NCBI GenBank assembly: GCA_037953745.1
Contig: JBAKBP010006571.1
Location: forward strand, 44,973 to 108,972
Source: Lithodes maja
Taxonomy: Eukaryota; Arthropoda; Malacostraca; Decapoda; Lithodidae
Direction of reading: 5' to 3'
DNA length: 64,000 nt
Shown here: positions 55,670-64,000 of the stretch, piece by piece
Numbering within the stretch: the stretch's first letter is position 1
Layout of the letters: every line of letters begins with the position of its first letter
Notes under the pieces: model-generated
Databases searched by the model: none
Told to the model about the DNA's origin: nothing
What the model saw: the letters and a program-made list of their open reading frames with translations, nothing else
Program-made: the position numbers and the translations under genes

Positions 55670-56152
55670 AAGAGGTACAAAAGAGAAAACGGAAACCAAG
55701 CAATAACAGGTCTAGTAACCCCTCTAGGCTGCATGTTCTCCAAAACACTTAGGATCAAGTGTCTGAACAGTGGCTTAGAGTGGGTAAGGGAACTACTGCC
55801 CTGGGACTAATGTCCGTGGCAGGATTAGGAAGTTAGTAGGGGACAGATGGGTTAGTAACATAACATAGTTATAAGTGATCTTTCATATATCTGGGAAAAA
55901 GAGTAATAGTAATATATATACGCAATAATCCTTGATGAACTTGAGGGGGGAATAAAACAAAGTTATTCATTTACAAACGCAGTCAGTCGCGGGTTTGATG
56001 CAAGATATTTGTATAGGCGAAGTTTAAAAGAATCAACGGTGCTGCAGTCTATAACGTCTCGGGGAAGCCCATTCCACAAGTTGACAACTCAATTGAAGAA
56101 GAAAGTCTTAGATTCGTGTGAGTTAAAAGATTTACCAATAATTTTGCAACCG
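55670..56152 (-). mobile_element. CR1 LINE 3' fragment
   Basis: Same 3' UTR and last codons as 22400-22810 (GTCGCGGGTTTGATG, AACGTCTCGGGGAAGCCC), over 90% alike by eye. An extra segment at about 55856-55940 is absent from the larger copy. Confidence 0.8.
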
Positions 56153-56156
56153 TAAA

Positions 56157-56640
56157 GGTGGTAGTGGTTGAATATAGTGGTGGTGGTGGAGGTAGGGATA
56201 AGGGTTGAGAATAGTAGTAGTGGTGATGAAGGTACAGGTTAAGGATAGTGGTAGAAGTAATAGTGGTTGTATGAGGTGGGAGTATACTGTAGGTGGTAGT
56301 GGTTGAATATAGTGGTGGTGGTGTAGGTAGGGGTAAGGGCTGGGTATAGTAGTAGTGGTGATGAAGGTACAGGTTAAGGATAGTGGTAGAAGTAATAGTG
56401 GTTGTATGAGGTGGGAGTATAGGTGGTAGTGGTTGAATATAGTGGTAGTGGTGTAGGTAGGGGTAAGGGCTGGGTATAATAGTGGTGGTGATGAAGGTAC
56501 AGGTTAAGGATAGTGGTTGTATGAGGTGGGAGAATAGGTGGTGGTAATTGAAGATACTGGTGGTGGCGTTGAAGGCAATGGTTGGTGATAGTGGTGGTAG
56601 TAGTAGTGGCTGTATGAGGTGGGGGTATAGGTGGTGTAGA
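56157..56640. repeat. 130-135-bp tandem repeat
   Basis: GTAGTGGTTGAATATAGTGG at 56161, 56296 and 56426, followed by a diverged unit. G/T/A-rich, non-coding. Confidence 0.85.
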
Positions 56641-56877
56641 TAGGGGTTTTAGGATAGTAGAGGTGGTGGGGGCGGTGGTGAAGATGGAAATGGATGGGGA
56701 TAGTGGTGGAGTTGGTGGTGGTGGTTGAGTGTAAGAGTGGTGATGGTAGAGATTTAAATTATATGGGAAACTTCACTATATCGCTGACGTAGTTGGTCTT
56801 TGTAGATTAGGCACTGGATGGACTTATGAAGTTTACTGGTTGAAATGGAATACCGGTTGATTTGTCCTGGAACCGAC

Positions 56878-56881
<4 letters not shown>
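56641..56881. other. GGT-rich region, then a TIR-like end
   Basis: TTACTGGTTGAAATGGAATA near 56835 resembles an end of the element at 52617-53302. Confidence 0.45.
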
Positions 56882-56934
<53 letters not shown>

Positions 56935-57111
56935 ATGGGGTGAGAATAGAATGAAAAAGTAGGGAATAGGCAATTAAAAAGAAGAAAGGGTTTGGGAGAC
57001 CTTAGGAGTTTGATTGTGAGCTCGTGTATGTATGCCACGCACACGGAGGGGGGGGGGGGGAGAGAGAGAGAGAGAGAGAGAGAGAGTGTGAGTGAGTGAG
57101 CGCGTGTGCGC

Positions 57112-57170
<59 letters not shown>
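56882..57170. repeat. (GA)n, G-run, (GA)n, (TG)n
   Basis: (GA)25 at 56883-56932, a G13 run with (GA)13 at 57048-57086, (TG)n at 57111-57170. Confidence 0.95.
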
Positions 57171-57173
<3 letters not shown>

Positions 57174-58679
57174 TATATTTGGACATGCCATCTCACTAGA
57201 AGGATAAAACACAATAATATTTATCTTATAAAACATTCTTAGTGCATCGTGAGAGAGCAATTTTAATCAACGATTAATAAACAAATTCTACATAATATAG
57301 TGTAATTAAATTAATCGATTATTCTATCCAACAAGTGCATTATCATTATCTCAAATGATCACAAATAATAACTAACCCAAATATCAATAGTTCACACGAA
57401 CAGGAACACTGATTTGTTTATTGTTGTTGAAACTGTAACATTTTATTACGCATACAGCCGTAGTTAAATGTTTTAAGGGGAGATATATTATTATTATGAT
57501 TATTACTATTTTTGTTAGTGTTGTTGTTGTATACAATAGAAATCTTAAACTAAGAGGGTTGAAATAATTCTACAATTAATCATGAACGTTGACTTGATTT
57601 CATAACCTTTATATTCAGCTACTCACACACACACACATTCTCTCTCTGTATTATTGTTCTGTATTTCCCGATTCTAACTTAGCTAAGTTTAAGTTATACC
57701 GACAGGCTTTGAATATTACGACCCCAGTGTATAATCAAATACTTCGGGATTTCTTATCCCCATGACAAATGATCAATTCAGGCGCTATTCAGAATTTGAC
57801 TTTCTCCATCTTCGAATTTAGATTAATACAAGTAACCAACTTAACTGAAATGCTATAGGAGTCACTCAGTAAATCTACTTATTCCTTTGTGACTCTTCTA
57901 GGAAAATATGTTATTGTTACGATAGCATGCTAATAATTTCCATAATATATTATCTTCTATAATACATTTTCTTTTTGACAAAATAGGCAATTTCAGTAAA
58001 GCGGCAAAGTTCGACTTCCTAACTATATCGTCAACTAAATCTATCTAACAGCAAGTCCTAGGTTATATATTATTCTAATCTTTAGTGGTCATGCGGCCAG
58101 TCTGCCGTGATAGCAAAATAGTGGTAGAAGAGTGAGAGAGATGCAACATTGCAGCGTGTAGAGAGAGAATGTAGGGAATTAGTAAGAGGAAGTGAGTTAA
58201 TGAGACGAAATTGTTTTTGGCTCAACCATTTCGAGAAGTGCAGTATGGGTGGAGCATTCCCACACATACGAACAATACTTGATAGTGGGCGCACTGTGCG
58301 CCTATACAGTGCCCCAATACAGTGCGGGGGTTAAAAACCCACAGAGACGGTTGAGCACACCTAACTTCTGGGAAGCTGGTTTAGCAAGAATGGTAATATG
58401 ATTTTTCCAAGAAAGGTCAGGAAAAAAGAAACACCAAGAATAATAATGAGAGAGAGTTGTATATTGTTGAAGTATAAAGGTTAGTGGTTTGAAAGATCGT
58501 GACATGTAGATAGATGGAGAAATTGGATTTTGGAGACATTGAAAGTAACAAGAATTTCACTTCCCCCATCGGAAATACTCGATAGATCAGAAGATAGGCG
58601 TGCTAGTGCCTCATCATGTGAGATGTAGAGTGGTTGCATGCTGGGTCGTTGGGAAAAACTAGTTGAACAGTGTAAGGCA
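57171..58679. other. No gene recognised
   Basis: AT-rich. TTAAGGGGAGATAT at 57474 is an isolated TTAA-family end. Open frames at 58080-58720 lack motifs. Confidence 0.45.
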
Positions 58680-59185
58680 ATCAACAGCCTGTAATTTAAG
58701 AGGAACCAGCCTACCAAAAACTGTACAAATATATCTTGAAGAGGGGGACTTTGGGGTATCTTTTAAGGGGAGTGACCTGTTTTTGTTCTGTCCTTTTTTT
58801 TATCATTCTCTGGCTTGTATCCATTTGGCCCCATTCAGCCTACTGTTTTAAGATGTTTATCCCCATCCAGGTGTCAATTTATTACTGGTGAGCGGTAGCG
58901 AGCCAGCATATCTTTGAGTTTTGTTTGACAGCAAGCTAAATTTGTACATTTATCAAAAGAAAAATGTCTCCGGCAAAGCCGGATTTCTTCATATAATGCT
59001 GGCTCGCTTTCGCTCGCCAGGAAGAAATCGACACCTAGATGGGGATAAACGTCTTAAAATAGTTGGCTGAATGGGGCCGAATGGATACAAGCCAGAGAAA
59101 GAGAAAAGGACAGAAATAACAAAAAGCAGGTCACCCCCCTTAAGCTTGATGAAGGTCTAGGCAAACTAAAAACCAAAACAAAACA
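58680..59185 (+). mobile_element. Family A copy split by a family B insertion
   Basis: Left part (58680-58766) holds CCTGTAATTTAAGAGGAACC and ACAAATATATCTTGAAGAGG; the right part (59140-59185) continues GCTTGATGAAGGTCTAGG. Uninterrupted copies (e.g. near 45165) have the two joined as TTTTTTAAGCTTGATGG. The outer ends are lost. Confidence 0.75.
58763..59143. mobile_element. TTAA foldback element, family B (copy 7, nested)
   Basis: TTAAGGGGAGTGACCTG to CAGGTCACCCCCCTTAA. Because the host sequence is known, both boundaries are fixed and TTAA is shown to be duplicated target sequence. Arms of about 155 bp pair; the loop has TTTATCAAAAGAAAAATG and CCGGCAAAGCCGG. Confidence 0.9.
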
Positions 59186-59196
59186 AATATAATGAA

Positions 59197-59664
59197 CTAG
59201 CAGGGGTACCCGGCGTTGCCCGGGTAATCACCATAATCACCATCACTACTACTACCATAATCACCATCATTAATCACTACTACCACAATCATCACAATAC
59301 TACTACTACCATAATCACCGGCCTCGACCTCCCTGTGCCTCATTAAACGGCGACCTCTATTTCGGCCGCTAAATTACCTCCGATTTTGGATCTGACCTCA
59401 TCCGTACCCCCATTTTGGAGGGCTGCGAACACAACTTTCGTTCCATACACCTTTTCGATCGGAGGCCTCCTTCTGCCCCAAACGGCCATTTTTCCGATTT
59501 CGCGCCCATTTTCTCCGTCCCTTTCACCCTGGGGAATTCTATTTGTTCACTAAAACCTGCCTAGGGACCCCCTTACTATGCATACCAAGTATGAACGCTC
59601 TAGCTTAACAAATGTGGCCATGCATATAGAACAGACACACAGACAATCGAAAATATTATATAGA
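59197..59664 (-). mobile_element. Non-autonomous Helitron (candidate)
   Basis: On the minus strand the 3' end shows CCCGGGCAACGCCGGG, a hairpin, followed after 9 bases by CTAG and a T in the flank, the usual Helitron terminus (CTRR before T). The 5' end reads TCTATATAATATTTTCG followed by GTCTGTGTGTCTG, as in arthropod Helitrons. The base before TC is G rather than the expected A, so the exact 5' limit is unsure. It holds a run of ATC/ACT triplets near the 3' hairpin and no RepHel frame. Confidence 0.7.
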
Positions 59665-60311
59665 CGTATGACTGAAGTATAGTGTAGGCAGTTCACGATA
59701 GCACACCACCCGTCACACGCTTCACCACCTTCAACCACACGGCAAGGAACTATTAGACGTATGACTGAAGTATAGTGTAGGCAGTTCACGATAGCACACC
59801 ACCCGTCACACGCTTCACCACCTTCAACCACACGGCAAGGAACTATTAGACGTATGACTGAAGTATAGTGTAGGCAGTTCACGATAGCACACCACCCGTC
59901 ACACGCTTCACCACCTTCAACCACACGGCAAGGAACTATTAGACGTATGACTGAAGTATAGTGTAGGCAGTTCACGATAGCACACCACCCGTCACACGCT
60001 TCACCACCTTCAACCACACGGCAAGGAACTATTAGACGTATGACTGAAGTATAGTGTAGGCAGTTCACGATAGCACACCACCCGTCACACGCTTCACCAC
60101 CTTCAACCACACGGCAAGGAACTATTAGACGTATGACTGAAGTATAGTGTAGGCAGTTCACGATAGCACACCACCCGTCACACGCTTCACCACCTTCAAC
60201 CACACGGCAAGGAACTATTAGACGTATGACTGAAGTATAGTGTAGGCAGTTCACGATAGCACACCACCCGTCACACGCTTCACCACCTTCAACCACACGG
60301 CAAGGAACTAT
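59661..60311. repeat. Seven identical 93-bp tandem repeats
   Basis: TAGACGTATGACTGAAGTAT starts a unit at 59661 and every 93 bp thereafter (AGACG at 59662, 59755, 59848, 59941, 60034, 60127, 60220). I saw no differences between units. The array fills exactly the space between the Helitron 5' end and the 3' end of the next LINE. The frame 59550-60455 on the minus strand is open only because 93 is a multiple of 3. Confidence 0.95.
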
Positions 60312-63300
60312 TATTATTATTAAAATAGGGATTCGCACCAAGCCTAAAAAGACTATGTGGCACCAAAAGAAACTTTGTGGAAAAAAAAACAAACATCGGA
60401 GGTGTTGTGGGGCAGGGCGCACGACGGAGTAGAGGAGAAGAAGACTAGGAAACACTAATTAAAGAAGCTGAAGGAGACGGGTATGGAGGAGAAACCGCAT
60501 AAGATGTGGGAGGGAGAAAGTGGGGGACTCTCCGAGCAAATCGGCTAAGACAAGGGGGCGATTAAGGGAGGATATGAAGGGGAATGCCTGCCGTCGGGCA
60601 TTGGAGAAACGCGGACAGTCGATCAGGAGATGCTGGACAGACACTGGAATATGGCAGCAAGGACAGAGCGTGGGGACATCACAGGACATCAAATGACCAT
60701 GCGTGAGCCTGGTGTGGCCGAGCCGAAGACGGGCTAGAGCGGTCTCCCATCGACGATTGCGATGAGAGGAAGACTTCCAAGGGAGGACGGAAGGTTTGAC
60801 AGAACGCAGTTTGACATCAGACACCCTCATGGAGGTCCATTCGTCCTGCCAGCGCTGACGTAGTAATTGAGTAACACGAGGGAAGTAATCAGATGCAGGA
60901 ATACGTCGTGGCACGAGTCGGTGAGAGGTAATAGCAGAGCGGGCGAAAAAATCAACCCGCTCATTGCCAGGCACACCAACATGACTCGGGACCCAACAGA
61001 AAGACAGGGACTTCAATTTAGTAGCGATGCGGAACAACCATTCTTGAATCTCCAGCACTAAGGGGTTAACAGCGGGAAGAGACTGAATACTCTGAAGAGC
61101 ACTAAGGGAGTCACTAAAAATTACAAAGGTATGCAGGTGTGAACAAAAAATAGTACGTAGGGCAAATAAAATAGCAAATAACTCGGCCGTAAAGACACTA
61201 GCACATGATTGGATGTGACGTTGGAAGGTCCGGTCCGGGAACACAACCGCAAACCCTGTACCGGCGGAGGTCTTGGAACCATCAGTGTACACTGGAACGG
61301 CTGAAGAGTGGCGTAGCAGATGTTCCGTAAACTGAGCATAAAGCAACTGTGGGGTTGAAGAGGCCTTAGAGGGGGGGAGGGCAGCTGTACAAACGGTAGG
61401 GCGAGGGAGTAGCCATGGGGGGAACTCCGACTGTCGGAGGGGTAGCACCGATGGAATGGGAAAAGAGAAGGAGGCCAGTAAAGCAGAGACCCGACCGGGG
61501 AACGAAGTAGCAGACACTGATGGGGCTAAGCCGCAAGCCGTGGGAGGAAAACCAGCCGAACTGTGTTGCAGAAGGCGAAGATGACATCGAAGGGTCAGTT
61601 TATCCCGCCTGGATGATAGCGGTGGGACACCCGACTCAGCATAAAGGCTAATAACCGGAGTAGAGCGAAAAGCCCCTAGCGACAAGCGCAGACCGTGATG
61701 GTGAAGGGAGTCTAGGCGCTTAAGGTTTGTACGCGCAGCGGAGGCATATACCTGGCAGCCATAATCGATCTTGGAGAGAATAAGCGTTGTATGGAGGCGC
61801 AGAAGAGTCGTCCGGTCCGCACCCCAAGACAAGTGGCTAAGGGTTTGTAAGAGTTGAAGCCGTCGGGTGGTGGAGGTCAGTAACGAAGTAATGTGCGGGT
61901 ACCATGTCAACCGAGTATCGAAAATGAGACCCAAGAATGGAGCTGAGGACCTGTAAGGCAGAGGGCGGTTATACAACGTAAGAACAGGATGCGGGACTGT
62001 ATGGCGTTTTGTGAAGACGACGGCACAAGATTTCGAGGGCGAAAACCGAAAACCATGGGCCGTAGCCCACTGCGCAGCTGCATCAATGGCCCGCTGCACG
62101 AGATGTTGTAGGGCAGCGATATCCAAACCCACAGCGTAAATAGCGAAGTCGTCCACATACAAAGAAGCACGGACACCAAGAGGGAGGGAAGAAATAATAC
62201 CATTAATAGCTAGGATAAAAAGGATGGTACTAAGAACACAACCCTGTGGGACACCGTCGTGTTGGGGGTATGTTCGTGAGAATGTATTCTGAAGCTTGAC
62301 TCGGAAAGTACGATCACGGAGAAAGTTCTGCAAGAATACCGCCATGTTGCCAGACACACCAGAACGTAAAAGGGTACGAAGGATGTTGTATTTCCAGGCA
62401 GTATCATACGCTTTTTCAAGATCGAAGAATACAGCTAAAACCGACTTAGTGTCCGAAAAGGCATCGCGGATAGAAGTCGCCAATCTCAATAATGGGTCCA
62501 AAGTACTACGGCCCTTGCGAAAGCCATATTGAAAAGGTGACAGGATGCTTCTTGATTCCAGGAGCCACATTAAGCGGGAGTGAACCATGCGTTCTAATAA
62601 TTTGCCGACACAACTGACCAGGGCAATGGGACGGTAATCTGCTGGTGCATGGCCCGACTTACCCGGCTTAAGGAATGGGAGAAGGATGGCATGTCTCCAC
62701 CCAGCCGGAAAAAAGCCTGTGGACCACAGACGGTTGTAGATGGACAAGAGAAAGCCAAGCGCAGGTGGAGATAAGTGCTTCAGCATCAAGTAATGGACAC
62801 CGTCAGGGCCTTCACATGTATCCTTACAGGCTCCCAGGCTAGACTCAAGCTCAGCCCGGGAGAAGGGGGCATTGAAAAACTGATCAGATGATAAGACGAA
62901 GTCAAGTCGCCTAAGTTCAGAACGGCGTTTATGCATCTGGAAGGAGGGCGGGAGATGGGAGCCAGTGCTAACATCACTGAAATGTTGTCCCAACATATTG
63001 GCCACCAGAGACGGATCGCCCACAATGCCAGTGTTGGTATGGAGGACAGGGGCCGGCGTAGGCGCATGTTTCCCTGCAATCTTCCTGACGCGAGCCCAGA
63101 CTTGCGGAACAGGTGTATCTGCGTTGATAGTAGAGGCATACGACATCCAGCTAGATTTTTTAGCAGAGCGGATTGTACGACGGAAGACGGCATTAGCCTG
63201 TTTGAAAAGAGTATACGCATCCCGCTCATATGGAGAGCCTTTTTTCCGACGGAAACTCTTCCACTTGGCTCTTTTATTGCGTAAAGCCGAAGTGCACTGA

Positions 63301-64000
63301 GCAGTCCACCACGGTACACACTTAGAAGACATACTCCGAGTAGTGCGTGGAATACAAGTATAGGCAGCATGGAGCACAAACATCAGGAAACTGGTAAGCA
63401 TGGCATCAGGGTCCGGGAAAGCAGGGGTCGGATTAGACGGAACGGCGAGATCAGCGAAAGATGTCCAGTCGGCACGATCGAAACACCAACGGGGAGGGCG
63501 TGGCACTGGGGAGTAAGACGTAGGGGAGAGGACAATCGGGAAGTGGTCAGTCGCACAGTAATCATTAAAGACCTTCCAAGTAAAATCCAAGGATAGCGTA
63601 GGGGAACACAGAGACAAGTCAATACATGAGAAGGTACGGGTGCCGCTATCAAAATGCGTAGAGGAACCAGTGTTTAAAAGAAATAAATCGTGTGTACGAA
63701 TCAGAGCCTCAAGGGAACGACCCCGTGTATTAACGGTAGAGTCACCCCACAGGGAATGCCTGCAATTAAAATCCCCTAAAAGGAGGAAAGGTGGAGGTAA
63801 TAGAGAAAGGATCCTGTTTAATTCTGGAACATCGAGCGGGATCGAGGGGGAAAGGTATATGGAAACTACTGTAAGCCAGCGGGAAAGGAACACTCTGGCA
63901 AGCGTGCATTTAAGAGAGGTACGGATAGTTAACTGAGACACTGGGACATCAAGATGTACGAGGAGGCAAGTAGCATACTGGGAATGGGGAGAACTTATAT
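60312..64000 (-). mobile_element. I-superfamily LINE (I/Nimb-like), 5' end outside window
   Basis: 3' end is a (TAA)4-like repeat at about 60312-60325, as in I elements; the 3' UTR covers 60326-60458. Coding sequence from 60459 to the window edge. No insertion or break seen. Confidence 0.85.
60459..64000 (-). CDS. LINE ORF2: endonuclease, reverse transcriptase, RNase H (partial at N-terminus)
   Basis: An uninterrupted frame of more than 1170 codons; no credible ATG is needed since the frame stays open to the edge. Counted from the GTG at 63941: endonuclease GDFNCR (56-61) and TDHFPI (131-136); RT YRPIALVSCVGK (436-447), FFDLEKAYD (505-513), GVPQGCVLS (563-571), YVDDFAIYA (595-603); RNase H with all four acidic residues, in YTDGSK (D886), TAEL (E920), FSDS (D944) and NERVD (D997); and a C-terminal CX2CX7HX4C knuckle (1093-1109). 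The order EN-RT-RNase H-CCHC and the YVDD box place it in the I superfamily. All catalytic residues visible are kept, so it may be active. The first part of the endonuclease and ORF1 lie outside the window. Confidence 0.88.
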   Translation of the reverse strand, partial: ISSPHSQYATCLLVHLDVPVSQLTIRTSLKCTLARVFLSRWLTVVSIYLSPSIPLDVPELNRILSLLPPPFLLLGDFNCRHSLWGDSTVNTRGRSLEALIRTHDLFLLNTGSSTHFDSGTRTFSCIDLSLCSPTLSLDFTWKVFNDYCATDHFPIVLSPTSYSPVPRPPRWCFDRADWTSFADLAVPSNPTPAFPDPDAMLTSFLMFVLHAAYTCIPRTTRSMSSKCVPWWTAQCTSALRNKRAKWKSFRRKKGSPYERDAYTLFKQANAVFRRTIRSAKKSSWMSYASTINADTPVPQVWARVRKIAGKHAPTPAPVLHTNTGIVGDPSLVANMLGQHFSDVSTGSHLPPSFQMHKRRSELRRLDFVLSSDQFFNAPFSRAELESSLGACKDTCEGPDGVHYLMLKHLSPPALGFLLSIYNRLWSTGFFPAGWRHAILLPFLKPGKSGHAPADYRPIALVSCVGKLLERMVHSRLMWLLESRSILSPFQYGFRKGRSTLDPLLRLATSIRDAFSDTKSVLAVFFDLEKAYDTAWKYNILRTLLRSGVSGNMAVFLQNFLRDRTFRVKLQNTFSRTYPQHDGVPQGCVLSTILFILAINGIISSLPLGVRASLYVDDFAIYAVGLDIAALQHLVQRAIDAAAQWATAHGFRFSPSKSCAVVFTKRHTVPHPVLTLYNRPLPYRSSAPFLGLIFDTRLTWYPHITSLLTSTTRRLQLLQTLSHLSWGADRTTLLRLHTTLILSKIDYGCQVYASAARTNLKRLDSLHHHGLRLSLGAFRSTPVISLYAESGVPPLSSRRDKLTLRCHLRLLQHSSAGFPPTACGLAPSVSATSFPGRVSALLASFSFPIPSVLPLRQSEFPPWLLPRPTVCTAALPPSKASSTPQLLYAQFTEHLLRHSSAVPVYTDGSKTSAGTGFAVVFPDRTFQRHIQSCASVFTAELFAILFALRTIFCSHLHTFVIFSDSLSALQSIQSLPAVNPLVLEIQEWLFRIATKLKSLSFCWVPSHVGVPGNERVDFFARSAITSHRLVPRRIPASDYFPRVTQLLRQRWQDEWTSMRVSDVKLRSVKPSVLPWKSSSHRNRRWETALARLRLGHTRLTHGHLMSCDVPTLCPCCHIPVSVQHLLIDCPRFSNARRQAFPFISSLNRPLVLADLLGESPTFSLPHLMRFLLHTRLLQLL

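Noticed and set aside
59550..60455. 301-codon frame with a 31-residue repeat
   Set aside because: Caused by seven identical 93-bp repeats plus flanking LINE UTR; no start or domain support.

Overview
The window looks like nuclear DNA from an arthropod, most plausibly a decapod crustacean. This is inferred from the mix of RTE-, CR1- and I-type LINEs, a Helitron end, swarms of short hairpin-forming elements, and very dense micro- and minisatellites. I found no convincing host gene, functional tRNA or rRNA gene. Almost everything recognisable is a mobile element, a derivative of one, or a tandem array.

Layout. 1-7200: two near-identical, already inactivated copies of an RTE-like LINE facing each other as an inverted repeat (arms 1-2248 and 4196-6443, spacer 1947 bp). 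7850-9070: a degenerate minisatellite ending in (TG)n. 9351-22224: many short elements bounded by TTAA, with tandem arrays at 12519-12766 and 16466-17310 and RTE tail fragments. 22396-27487: a nearly full-length but broken CR1 LINE on the minus strand, inserted into a 50-bp satellite and itself hit by a pogo/Tigger-like MITE. 28276-45578: more TTAA elements plus minisatellites at 31350-33070 and 36835-37640. 45981-47268: a 5'-truncated CR1-like LINE whose RT frame is still open. 48568-51911: two very homogeneous arrays (24-bp and 33-bp units). 51939-54081: more TTAA elements, a 0.7-kb inverted-repeat element and a tRNA-like SINE head. 54600-57170: low-complexity arrays and a second CR1 3' fragment. 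58680-60311: a TTAA element nested inside another, a Helitron and seven identical 93-bp repeats. 60312-64000: an I-superfamily LINE (EN-RT-RNase H) with an uninterrupted frame of more than 1170 codons running off the right edge.

The most interesting signal is a superfamily of non-autonomous elements flanked by TTAA. Family A (about 330-375 bp), B (about 360-390 bp, folds back over nearly its whole length), C (about 215 bp, foldback) and D (about 215 bp) are all bounded by TTAA or a decayed form of it. A and B share internal modules, including an imperfect ~32-bp repeat. At 58763-59143 a B copy sits inside an A copy at a TTAA that uninterrupted A copies carry once, which directly shows TTAA target duplication, the hallmark of piggyBac-type transposition. 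At four places neighbouring elements share a single terminal TTAA or its decayed form. No transposase gene is present here, so mobilisation would have to be in trans.

For the LINEs, the two RTE arms share their frameshifts and stops, so one arm is a copy of an already dead element rather than a second insertion. All in-frame stops I located in the RTE and CR1 copies are TGA. The I-type LINE at the right edge is the only element here that looks possibly active.
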